A DNA stretch of 64,000 bases, from positions 5,372,001 through 5,436,000 of the forward strand of contig NC_091864.1 of the NCBI RefSeq assembly GCF_019399895.1, written 5' to 3'. Below, piece after piece: positions 11,320 to 21,972 of the stretch (the stretch's first letter is position 1; the number at the start of each line of letters is the position of its first letter). The notes beneath the pieces are model-generated. The model searched no databases. It saw nothing but the letters and a program-made list of their open reading frames with translations, and was not told the origin of the DNA. The DNA is from Cardiocondyla obscurior (Eukaryota; Arthropoda; Insecta; Hymenoptera; Formicidae). A program made the translations under genes and the position numbers.

Positions 11320-14300
11320 GCAGCCCGGGCGGACTCCGCGGTCCTACGACGAGCACCACTTCGGATCCGTCACGGGATACGACAGCCTCTTGGCCTTGAC
11401 ACTGCGCCCTGAGCCCGATCTGTAACCTAATATAGACAGATTTGTTTGAGGTGGCCTTTTAGCACGGAGACGTTCGAGCCGTGGAGAGAGTTGCGTTATT
11501 AAATAGCCGCTTGAACAGAAAACATTAATTTTCTTTGAAAAATGCAGAAGCTACTTTCCGTGGAAAAATGAAAAATTTACGACACGCGTTTAGAGTCGTA
11601 AGTAGGACTTAGCGATTATTCGACAATAATATCCTGTATATTTTACACGGCGCGGCAAAGATTCCTGTTACAGCGTGACGTGATTTATATCTTTTCCACC
11701 CGGCGTTCACGTCGACCGGCTGAGAAACAAATAATGCGAAAAAATATACATTTCATGCATTCTAACTAGTTTGTATACGGCAAAAGCGTTTGACGTCTCA
11801 TTCTCGCGTGCAAATCGTTACGAGATCAAAAGATCGCGCTTGACGTCTCTCTACCCCCTGGTGAACGCGAGCTATTGCTGTATACCTCGGTTCCCTAAAT
11901 AACGTGTGCCAACAGGGAAGACTTACCCCGACGTTAAAACGCGTTCAAAATAAAGTTCGAAGTCGTTAAAAAAAAAGAAAAAAAAAAAAAAAACAAATTT
12001 TCCAAGCTCGAATAAATCGTGCAGACACCATTGGTCTCTCTTATCATTTCAGTTGTTAAAAAAAATTTATTTTTTAATTTCACTCTCATGACTATACCTG
12101 GTACTTTCGTTATCCTCGGCGAGTATACATCGGACGATGAATGTCGGGGATGAGTGGTGGTGAACGTGGTCCACTGCAGATCACGCGCGAAGGCGCGATC
12201 GTGTCCCGCGTGAATGTCCGGGTCTGTCAACTGGCTCGTTCCGGCGACTGCCGGTTACCGCGACAAGGCAAGATCGAAGAAGAGCCCTGGTCTCACGAAG
12301 ACGTCGCACCTTCTCTCCAGCCGGTGAAATTGTGTCCAGCGCGGAATACTGCGTGGCCCGGGGCTGCGGCACCGCCGGCCGACCGCGGAACCGGCTGATA
12401 TTTTTAGTTCTCCCGACTTCCAACCGACTGTCTGTCTTCACCTTTGAGAGCGGCTACCTAGTCGCTCTTAGCACGCGGCGATATCTTTGTTCTTCCCCGA
12501 AGCACTTCGCCGCGCGACGTCGGTATTGCCGGCGCGAATCATGCCTCGCCTCCTGGTAAGCCTCGATCAACGCGTCCGAGAGATCTCCCGACTCCGCGTT
12601 CGAGTCGGCGTTCGACACGCGATTGCCTTATTAAACCTCGAATCCGCTGCGCGCGCGGAGGCATTGCATTAACACTTGTAATGTTTGTTCCTCAAGGCGG
12701 TAGAATAATTCATATCGCGGGTAACACTGCGTTTCAGCGGCTCGAAGATAAATTGAAGATGAAAAGATGATTTCTTAAGTAATTTTTAACTTCCTCTTCA
12801 GGTTCGTCTTTTTATTACTCCATTCCGCGCGTGTCTTCAATAATCTCTCTGATGAATTGAAAAGCGGAGAGTTTACAATCTCTTCTTCTTATCAATCGGT
12901 TGTTCGGTAACGAAGTCGAACGAATCGCGAAGTGCAATTCTCTTTCACCGATAATTCCATTCATCTGTTATCGTAAACGCGGCAAGTAGATTCGATCGCG
13001 CGGTTCATCGATGCGAAATGACGCTATCCGCCGCTTGTGCGGGAGCCACTCGGGCAGGCACACGCACGTGGCTCCGGGCCGACTGACGAGATACACGCGC
13101 ACGAGAGGAAGTATCAACGGAGGCTGAGAGGAGTGGCGGCCAAGCCAGGCGGAAGTGGAGGGTGATTCTGCGGCCGGGCGGGCGGTGGAGTGATGGCAGA
13201 TGTAAATGACGGGGGCCTCTACTTCGTAGATGTCGAGGAGACATTCACGGCTGATCACGCGGAACGTCCGCGGAAAGATTCGTATCAGGGTTTGTTCATC
13301 GCCGACAACCAGCGGGATAACTCACGGAAAGCCCTCGCTGATAATCGCCACGACATCGGCTCCTTTTCCGGCGTTGGCTTTTAAATAGATCAGCCGCAGC
13401 GGCATTAAAACGCTCTTACGCCTGCATCGCGGTTGTTCTTGCGCTCACGAGTCGCGCCGATGCCGATGTTTCTTGTTCAATTAAGATGTTACAAGTGTGT
13501 AAGACGTGGCGCGCGTCGTAGATGAAGAAAATGTTTTCAAAACTTTTAAGAACGTCTCCGGGTAGCTTTTTAAGTACGTACACGTTTAATATCTCAGCAC
13601 TAATAAATATATCGGAGTTACTCGGACGTGTGTCTCGCATAAGAGATAAGAGACGCGCGATTAATTTAAGGGGGCCTGTCTTCGGGAAAGAACGCGCCCG
13701 GCAATTTCACGGCGTTCGGTATTCGCGCTGTGTCAATCGGTCCGCCGCAGCGGTATCCTTCGATTATTTAAAGATTTTTTTATAACATATATTAAGACGT
13801 AACGTATTAGAGGCCACGTTGCTGCGCGTGTCATTAGCTCACGGTCAGCCTGGAAGGGCCGCGCCCTCGTAATTCTAAACTTATTCATTCAACTTCGGAA
13901 AGGGGCGAGAGAGCGGAGACTGACCACGGCCGACCGAGGGATTCGGTTAATGACACACGTCGCAGTTGCCTACCAAAGTATCCCTGTGGTCCGGACCACG
14001 CCCCACTCTCGCAAGGAAGATTACACGAAATTGGCTGCTTTTTTAAGGAAAAAATAAGCAAGAAGCATGCCCCGCTCTTCAAGCCCGGTGATTTCGTTCC
14101 CGAAACGAGGACCGCTTTTCGACCTAAGCGAAGGAACTGACTCACGTAAACGATATACCGCAAGAGCAGGTCGGAGGCGTTCCGCTCGTTTTGAGGAAAC
14201 TGTTACATTGATCGAAATTGCTCGCGTCCATCTCGCGCCGTATATAACCATCACGCGTCGACGTCGCGACGTGCGCGCAATAACGAAGATTAACTGCGCA

Positions 14301-14572
14301 TTCCGTGGAATTAAAGTACGCGTCTCATTATCGCCACTGGAATCGGAACGTTCGTCGCTTTGCGGCGACGTTCGCTTGTTCGATAACGTCGATACCGAGG
14401 GCGTCAATTCTCGAATTACATACGTGATAATATATTGCACGGCGTTCGATCCTTTGATCACCTGTAAGAAAAAAAAAAAAAAAAAAACTGTTGGTAGCCT
14501 TATTCGTTGTAATTACATCACGGTATTATTTTTTTTTAATTATTCTTTGAATTTAATCCGGATAATATATTA
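11320..14572. other. Spacer between the protease start and the receptor gene
   Basis: No gene was recognised. The region has CpG-rich blocks (about 12.1-12.7 kb and 13.0-13.4 kb) and poly(A) runs near 11980 and 14470. Long overlapping ORFs at 14021-14461 (minus) and 14067-14576 (plus) are both open and lack any domain, as expected of CpG-rich DNA with few stop codons. A short ORF at 13193-13384 (plus, starting MADVNDGG) is similarly unsupported. Confidence 0.5.
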
Positions 14573-16420
14573 TTAAAATAAAGATAGATTTAAATTAATA
14601 TCGAAGTATTTCCAAATCAATTCTCCGATTAAAACGACAGCAGATATTAAATATCCTGTTGTGAGTACGTAGATTATCGGATGGAATACGCTGACGCGTG
14701 GGATATCCGAGTGATCTCGGTGCGTTTCAAACGCCGTCGCCTTCGTCTCGTTCCTCAGGTACTCGCGATACCATTTGTCGCGGATACCGCCCGACCAGAG
14801 CATCAGAAACAGGTCGTCGACACGTTTGACGTAAGGTGATCCCGGCGAAAAAACTTTGACGGCCAGCGGCGACCAGTAGCACAGTTTGGTCGTTTTCATC
14901 ACGGTCTTGCCGTTTCGCATGTTTTTTACGGCGGTCAGCTTCGCCCAATCCTCGTAAACGAAGCAGGACACGTTTTGATGCATAATCAGCTCTCTGAGAC
15001 AGACCTCCGAACCCGAAGTATGTAAGATCTTTTTACCCGATTTGTGTAATGGGCCTTTAAAGTCGTTATTAAACAGCTGCATCAGGTTCCAAATATCTTT
15101 ATGAATCACTGGTGTCAAGTCGGACTTTAGCAGATCCTCCACGCAATCGAACTGCGCGTAATTGTTCTCGAAACCGACGCTAGTCAGCTCGACGAAGAGC
15201 ATCGAGGAGTAGGAAACGGATACGGCGAGAACGCTGAGGAAAATAACGCGCTCGTGTAATTTTTTAGGCGCCGGCGGAAAAGACGCGGCCAGTATCATGC
15301 CGATAATTCGCAAAAAATTCCATGTGCCCGAGCCGAACTTCATGAATCTCGCGCACAGCCAGAAGACCCCTATGATCGAGAAATTTATGAGAAGTAACCG
15401 AATCGCTGTGCCGACCGCGAAGTCTTGTTTCGCGATCAGCTTCGGCACCGCGAAGCACCAGTTCTCAATGAGAAGGGGGTAGGTGTCCTGCACGGTATGC
15501 TGTATTCCGGGTACTTTTCCCGACATCGGCAGCGTAGTTAGAATGGCGTCGTACTTTCCGAATGTTACGTCCATCATAAGACCGTACTGAGACCCGTTGT
15601 GCGTTTTTTGGAAATACGTAGGATTCGTTATTATCTCAGGCACACCGGTGAAGTTCATTTTATTCGCCAAGATGTCAGTCAGGATTTTATCGAGGCCTTT
15701 CGACTCGTATCCTCGGGGCGTTGTTACGACGTCGCTGTAAGGGGGCCGGCGAGGGAAAGCGTATACCAGGGGGTAACCACGCATATTCGGAAAATCATCT
15801 GCGAACCATGTGGTACTTGCGGAGGAGTACGGTTCCTCGGTGTGGCTGTCGGTGAACGGGTCGTATCGGTGGACGGTCGCGGGGCGTTTGTCGGAACGGC
15901 CAGGTTTCAGGTACTCCACAACGATCGCGTCGAGGATCTTCTTCGACCACATCGCTCGGAAGAACGCGGCGAGATTGCGACACGGCCGGCGCAGTATCAT
16001 CAGCACAAGCACTTTCGGTCGAATACGATCGTGAGCGAAGCATCTCGTGTCCCCGGCCACGAGCTCGCCTTCAACGGCACTCGGTCCTCGCACCGAAACG
16101 TAGACATACACGATCAGTTCGCGCGACGTCGACCAGATAGAATTCCGAAACTCGGACTCTGTGCAATTCGCGTTTACGTATAGCGCTGGCTTGCGTCGAG
16201 TTGTCGCCGCGACGATTTTATCGAGAACATCCGTCGTCTGTCCGTCCAACAGCGAGTTTCGAAGTACGAGAAGGACGTCGTTAGCTTGTGACGTTTCCAG
16301 CACTTCTCTCAAGATATTCGCGAAAAAATTTTCGCCCGAACGATCACTCGGCGGAAGAAGACAACCTCGATTCTCGACGAGATAAGAAAGCGCGATGGTC
16401 CAGAACAAACATTGCCACAT
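14573..16420 (-). CDS. Divergent ionotropic receptor (iGluR-related chemoreceptor), intronless
   Basis: A single open frame of 615 codons. The order of parts matches the ionotropic receptor (IR) family: a hydrophobic N-terminus (residues 1-20, signal peptide), an extracellular N-terminal region, a first ligand-binding lobe (about 214-335), TM1 (about 338-358, LLLINFSIIGVFWLCARFM), a pore-loop region (about 364-382), TM2 (about 391-415, in which SYSS replaces the SYTAxLAA-type motif of canonical glutamate receptors), a second lobe (about 416-575) and TM3 (about 580-603, IIYVLTTGYLISAVVLIGEL). Length fits the family (about 600-650 residues). Such receptors sit in sensory-neuron membranes with IR co-receptors and are presumed to detect tastants or other chemicals. 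The ligand is unknown. Single-exon structure is typical of the divergent IR subgroup. No frame disruption was seen, so the gene appears functional. The assignment is by topology and general resemblance; the orthologous group is not assigned. Confidence 0.88.
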   Translation of the reverse strand: MWQCLFWTIALSYLVENRGCLLPPSDRSGENFFANILREVLETSQANDVLLVLRNSLLDGQTTDVLDKIVAATTRRKPALYVNANCTESEFRNSIWSTSRELIVYVYVSVRGPSAVEGELVAGDTRCFAHDRIRPKVLVLMILRRPCRNLAAFFRAMWSKKILDAIVVEYLKPGRSDKRPATVHRYDPFTDSHTEEPYSSASTTWFADDFPNMRGYPLVYAFPRRPPYSDVVTTPRGYESKGLDKILTDILANKMNFTGVPEIITNPTYFQKTHNGSQYGLMMDVTFGKYDAILTTLPMSGKVPGIQHTVQDTYPLLIENWCFAVPKLIAKQDFAVGTAIRLLLINFSIIGVFWLCARFMKFGSGTWNFLRIIGMILAASFPPAPKKLHERVIFLSVLAVSVSYSSMLFVELTSVGFENNYAQFDCVEDLLKSDLTPVIHKDIWNLMQLFNNDFKGPLHKSGKKILHTSGSEVCLRELIMHQNVSCFVYEDWAKLTAVKNMRNGKTVMKTTKLCYWSPLAVKVFSPGSPYVKRVDDLFLMLWSGGIRDKWYREYLRNETKATAFETHRDHSDIPRVSVFHPIIYVLTTGYLISAVVLIGELIWKYFDINLNLSLF

Positions 16421-17465
16421 GATTCTCGTTTCGTCGGTGACAAAAAAAGTGATTGCGTTTGTCGAAAGTTGAAATAATAACTGTGAGGGAAAAAAAGGAA
16501 AAAAAAAGAAAAGGCTCGACGCTGAATATCGACAATTGCAATTGCGCCATTAGTTGCGTAGATCATACATTGACGAAGTAAATGAGAGTTCCGTTGAAAT
16601 ATTTACGGAAAATTGCTTTTCGTGGAAAAACATTATAACAACTCGTCGCACATAATAGTTAAAGATCATCAATCTTTGCCACTAATATTGATTCTTGCAT
16701 ATTCAAGATAAAAAAAGAAAGGTTCGTCTTGAAAGCGTCGAGCGTTTTCTTCGTAATCGCAGCGTGACATTTGAATATAATCAATTATTTTTGGCCGACT
16801 TCTCAGAAACTTTTACATTTCCAGGAAAATAAACATTTAAACGTTATTCTTTCTACGTTTTAAAATTCATGTTTTTTTTTAAGCTCTTACAAATCAAAGA
16901 CCGATTAATAATTCAGATTCCCAGACGGCAGTTAAAAATAATTGTTATCGATTAAAAGTAGCATTAAGTTTGATGCATTCCGCAAATTGGAAATACAACG
17001 CGCGAGCATCAATGACGCCATTGATGCACGCTGCCGCGACACGCATGAAAGTCTACTCTCGAATTAATTCCCACGAGTCCACGGGAACGAAGGAGATGGG
17101 TCGCGCGCCGCATCCGGATGCCGTAGTCCAGTGCCCTTTTAAGTTAAAGGGAAAGAGGAGCCCGGTGTATGCCGCAGAAAGTCGAAGGGACACCGGTATA
17201 AATCAACGTCCGGCGCGGCGACTTACGCGAGAACGGAATGGAGCGAGCCGAAGAAAGAGAAACGCACCTGCGGACGGACGAGACATCGAAGTCACCGTCT
17301 CCTCTGCATCCCTTTCCTCCCTACTTATGCTAATGCCGGCAAATCAATTTATTTATATTTATTTATAGCATTCAAATGTTTCTCCCGGAACGAGGCCGCA
17401 GCGCGCGCGGTTGTCGGCGCTGGACCACCCGCGAAAGCGAGCCGATCTCCCGCTTGCTGCGGGCT

Positions 17466-17732
17466 ATGAGATCCGTGGGGTCCCGAGATCGCCTCCTCCT
17501 CCTCCTCCTCCTCCCGGCCCTCCTTCTCGGACTGATACAGATAGCTAGAGGATGCCGGACGTGGGTCCAGGCGATTCGCGTCGTTGGTCGATTCGAAATT
17601 TCACGACGCGAACTGTTGGAGGCGAGTGCGGCTAGGAAGGAAAGACGAGACACGTATTTTCACGAACGGGTCTCGAATGTGCGGCGAGCATTCGTAATGG
17701 TCGTGTCGTGTTTCTTCCTTAGGGACGTATAA
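17466..17732 (+). CDS. Doubtful ORF with a signal-peptide-like start
   Basis: From the ATG at 17466 the frame encodes MRSVGSRDR, seven leucines, then PALLLGLIQIARGC and an Arg-rich tail, ending at 17732. The start resembles a secretory signal, but the leucine run is encoded by the (CTC)n repeat, so the likeness may be accidental. The rest resembles no family I know. A possible donor (GTGGGT) lies after the hydrophobic part, which would make this a first exon. Low confidence. Confidence 0.15.
   Translation: MRSVGSRDRLLLLLLLPALLLGLIQIARGCRTWVQAIRVVGRFEISRRELLEASAARKERRDTYFHERVSNVRRAFVMVVSCFFLRDV
17490..17514. repeat. (CTC)n trinucleotide repeat
   Basis: About eight CTC units in a CpG-rich block. 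In one plus-strand frame they encode polyleucine. Confidence 0.9.
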
Positions 17733-18940
17733 TTTTTTTCTTTTTTTTTTTTTTTTAATTTTGCGTTATAAGGACGTTGAACCGCGCGCCATGCGTTGGT
17801 GCGCGAGAGATCATTTGCCCGATAAAAACACGTGGACGATTAGAGACAGCTGACTGACAACCCGTTTGTTTTCTAATGCGGCGCACACCCACGCACGTAA
17901 TACCGACGTAATACCTTTATTTATTTATATATTTGTCCCGCATTACAGCGTTTTGAGCTTCGTTATTACAATCTTAAATTTAAGCACGTTCATTAAAAAA
18001 AAAAAATAATAAATAAATGTTACAAAATTAATATTTATTAAAAAAAGAACTTTAAAATTAAAAAAATTAAATTAATTAGTAAATAATAATTTAATTAAGG
18101 CAATAAAATTAATCAGATAAAACACACGTAGTCGCAGTATATTAAACAATGCCTAATTTTTAAGACTTTACATTTTTATCTTTTTATATTTATTTGAAAT
18201 TAAATCACTTTATCGTTCTTTTTTTTTTATTTACGTTTGTCGTTATAAAATAATTTCTTTCTTTTGGTGAACACGTACACCATTATATGTCGTAACACTA
18301 CAAGAAGGAATATCACATCTGTCGGGCGCGGTTGACTCGAGTCATGCGTGATGTAACTCTAAAGAACCCGAGTTTACCCGAAGTTTTCAGTAACGTATAT
18401 ATGAAAAAACTGTATATATGACATCGAGTAAACTTCTCGATGTGTTTGCTTGTAGTATAAAAGTTATTTCGAATTTTTAAAACTTCTGTACATCTGTAAT
18501 TTTTTTTTTTTTTTTTTTTTTAATAATCGAATCTTTTGTTACTTAATTTTTTGTTAAAATATTACATATTGAATTATTACATATTATATATTGAAATATT
18601 AAATTAAATATTTTACTTATCAGACGCTATTTGCAAGCAGTTGGGAAAGAGGTCAGAGTGTGCGTTGTGATTAATTGCGATAATTACGAACGCGACGTAC
18701 GAAGCATATAGAATGGTTTCACCGTCATCTCGAAAAATTTCTTTATCATAAGAAGAATAATCTTCGACATTTACTTATAATTATAAGTGTTACGGTTTAC
18801 TCAAATTTGTGATGTTTATTTTATTTTTTTATACCGTTAATTTTATAGTGACTATTTTTGATGTCGAAATATTTATTATAAAATTGTGCTCAAGACTTTA
18901 GGCGAGTTAGCTTGCTCCGATTCGTTTTTAAGCCACCCGG

Positions 18941-18975
18941 TATAAGTGGAGGGCCAGCTCGGCGCGCGGTCAGTT
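18941..18975 (+). promoter_or_regulatory. TATA box and initiator of the Ly6 gene
   Basis: TATAAGTG begins at 18941 and an insect-type initiator, TCAGTT, begins at 18970. Its A (18972) lies 31 bases after the first T of the TATA box, which is the expected spacing. The resulting 127-base 5' UTR contains no ATG before the Ly6 start codon at 19099. Confidence 0.7.
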
Positions 18976-19098
18976 GTGTCAATTATAGGCGTGGACATAT
19001 AGAATACATAAAGAGTATTCGGAGGCATCGAATCTCTCTTTACCGTCAAGAGTATTCGCAAAGAGAAGTTCCAAAACGTTTCTCACAACTTACCCGAA

Positions 19099-19948
19099 AT
19101 GGCCATTGAAAACCGCGCTTTCTTTTTGTTAACTGCGTTATTCTTCCTCTGCTGCATCAAAGAAGGTAGTCAGACCTCTGGAGTGCATCTAAGTGCTGAT
19201 TAATAATTTTTATATCACCTTCCGAATAACTATTTCGATGATCGTGATCGCGAATGTGTCGCGCATGTGTGTGTAACATCGCTGCTTTCACAGAAATTTT
19301 CGTATACCTGTAACAGAGATTTTATTTCACAAAACATATTCCTAACCTCTGTTTTATGAAAACAAGCATGCATTAAGTAGCATTTAAGTAAACGGCATTT
19401 AAAATACTAGCGAGTAGCACGTGCTTGTAGTTATAAATAAAAAATAATAATTTCGATTTTTACCGTATTTCTTTTTAGGCGTTTCTATCAAGTGCTGGGT
19501 ATGTAGATCAGATTCGGATCCGAAGTGCGCGGATCCATTTGACAATTCCACAGTGCCTATTACAGACTGCAAGCAGGAACCTGAGCTGGAGCACTTGCCG
19601 GGCGTGAGACCGACAATGTGTCGTAAAATTCGTCAAAAAGGTTACTATACTTATAATGGCAGTATGCGGTATCGGATATAGTTAGTATAAAAAAAAATAT
19701 AATTTTGTAAATCTCTTACAGTTAACGGGGAATGGAGATACTTTCGTAGCTGTGCTTACATGGGCGAGCCTGGGATCGAGGGAGACGAGCGATTTTGCTT
19801 AATGCGGACTGGAACGTATAATATATTTATGGAATATTGCACGTGCAACAGCAAAGATGGCTGTAACTCGGCGCCTTATCAGTACGGAAATTGGCTTCTC
19901 TTGCTAATTGGCCTGATAACAACCGTTCGATACGTATTCGTTGTTTAA
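19099..19948 (+). CDS. Ly6/uPAR three-finger protein, GPI-anchored
   Basis: Three exons, 19099-19165, 19479-19640 and 19722-19948, joined by two phase-1 GT-AG introns, encode 151 residues. Residues 1-22 form a signal peptide (FFLLTALFFLCCIKE). The mature part has ten cysteines (28, 31, 39, 53, 70, 87, 102, 116, 118, 124) ending in the diagnostic Cys-Asn pair of the Ly6 fold (DGCNSA), with an N-glycosylation site at Asn45. A C-terminal hydrophobic stretch (about 134-151) follows a small-residue region, as expected for replacement by a GPI anchor. In insects this family acts at the cell surface in septate-junction assembly, ion-channel tuning and other roles; which applies here cannot be read from sequence. 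Promoter and poly(A) signal are both visible. I do not assign a named orthologue. Confidence 0.92.
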
Positions 19949-20100
19949 GAACAGCCAATAGCCAAAGATTTTCAACCAGATCTAATTCACTGGATAGTTT
20001 AGACTTCTTTGTAACTATCTTTGCAGTTCAAGATTCACTTGTACTTACTCAATACTCTTCTTATTTTTCGCATCGAACGTCAGGGAAGATAAACTGCAGC

Positions 20101-20106
20101 AATAAA
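20101..20106 (+). terminator. Poly(A) signal of the Ly6 gene
   Basis: AATAAA lies 153 bases after the Ly6 stop codon in AT-rich sequence and is the first canonical signal there. Confidence 0.6.
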
Positions 20107-21972
20107 ATACATAGATTTTATAGTGTTAATGCAATTTTATATGCAATATTTTGTAATTTTTATAATAATTTTTTTTCGCTAAGTGTCTTTTTATATCTAT
20201 CTATAAATATCAACGATGGCAAGTTTAATATTTTTAAGAAAGAAAAACTTCCGAGAAGTCAGGAGTTTACCTCGACCTGAGGTACATTTAACAATGAATT
20301 ACATATTTTCTAGAAATATATTTTTACTACTATACACAAAAAATGTATATTTGTACTATTTTCTCCATTTTGATACTACTGTGGTACAAATTAAGAATCC
20401 TACTAATATCAAATAGTCGGCTATTATAATCCCCAGATATTACGGATAAGACTGCTTAAAACCGTCCAGATTAATTATACAATCAATTTAGTTTTAACAC
20501 GTCATTTCGCTATTTTTTTTATTGTATGTGTATATATTTTCTTAATAATATTTAGCTTCTCTTTTGTACTGCCATATATTAAAGCGAGGCGTAAATGTTG
20601 TATTGCCGATGCGTCTTATTCATATAAAGCAAAATGTCGTTCAACATATCATGACCAAAATTTATTATAAAATTGTTAGATGATTGTAAGAAATACAAAT
20701 AATAAAATAATTTTTGAAAATTAGACATTATCTTGATAAATATAAAACCTCAGAAGTTTAGAGTTTTTTTTATTTGTCGCGGGAGATTACTGAAATTATA
20801 TATGGTTATAAGATTTAAGATATATATTTATAAATAATATTAATTCTTTTTTACATACAATACATAAGTAAATTTAAAAAATCCTATTTTTAACAAGATG
20901 TATGCGTACTTTTTGGTGTCAGCAGTTACGAACATATAGATATTCCTTAAAATATCGTTAAAATATGCATTGTTAAAAAAAAAAAATTATTAACAGTTAT
21001 AGAAACTATTAACAATTATCGAAAATGTTAAGCGGTATTATATATAATTTTGTAGATATTAAAATTTTTTTTAAATTATTTTGTTAATTTCTTAGTTGAG
21101 CTTAAAATATTAATATTAAATAAATTATATTTTTAATGCTTTTAAAAAAATATGGTGAATTTATATAGCAATGTGATTTTCGATTTGTAAAGTGTCTTAA
21201 CGTTGATAAAATAACGCTTTATATTAATGTATGAATGATGATAGAAAAAATATTTCGATGTATCACAACTGGAAATAGCTTTCTATTAATATCAATTCCG
21301 AATGTTAGTCATAACTTACTTCGTGTTTCACAGTAACAAAAACGAACGTCTAAGGTACCTACATATAAAATTAGTCAAAAAGTTTATCCTTACTAAAAGA
21401 AATACTATTTTTGACAGTACGCTTTTGCAAGCGATTATGAGCACTTTTAATTCATATAAAAAATATTACGTGTATATTAAAACGAATTATCAATTAATAC
21501 TAAAGTAAACATGGCGAGCTTATTCTCGTGATATTATTATATGTGATATGTTGTAATAATTATCCATTTTATCTTAGACAATGTTTACATATTTAAGCAA
21601 TAGGTCTTACTTTAAACGGACGGTTATATTAATCGGATTTTAGGATGGAAACGTCAAGTTCTCTCCGTTACGATTCCGTTTACGGAATCAAGGACGGTTG
21701 CATTGGCAAAAATTTCCTCGTGTGAAGTCACGTGAAAAGACTACTCTCACATAAAATCAGCGGCGGACATTGTTGGTATATTCCGCGAAAAATACTCGTG
21801 TAAACGTTCGCAGTCGTATGCGTTCTTCCGAACGGCCTTATCGATCGGTAGCTTTAATATTAATGGCGTACGTATAGCGTTCCCGTTTTCACAGCTGTCT
21901 GTAGGTACCGAAGAGAAGAATCGTTTGACAATGGTTTTCCTAAACGTCAAATATGTTACTCGCGCCTGATTT
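20107..21972. other. AT-rich spacer between the Ly6 and C2 genes
   Basis: Strongly AT-rich sequence between the 3' ends of two convergent genes. No coding sequence was recognised. A 77-codon minus-strand ORF at 21747-21980 begins next to the stop codon of the C2 gene in another frame and is probably accidental 3' UTR. Confidence 0.6.

Larger units (their letters stand above)
16421..18940. other. Spacer between the receptor and Ly6 genes
   Basis: No complete gene was recognised. Most of it is AT-rich, with poly(T) runs near 17736 and 18503. A CpG-rich block at about 17.0-17.7 kb holds a (CTC)n repeat and an ORF that starts like a signal peptide, listed separately. TCAGACGC- and GACATCG-containing stretches near 18.4-18.6 kb show no clear function. 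Confidence 0.5.

Noticed and set aside
13193..13384. ORF beginning MADVNDGG on the plus strand
   Set aside because: Protein-like first 30 residues but no domain, and two minus-strand frames are open over the same bases.
14021..14576. Long overlapping ORFs on both strands next to the receptor gene
   Set aside because: Both frames are open and neither resembles a protein. The plus-strand one reads through a poly(A) run as polylysine.
15599..16183. 194-codon plus-strand ORF
   Set aside because: Antisense shadow of the ionotropic receptor coding sequence.
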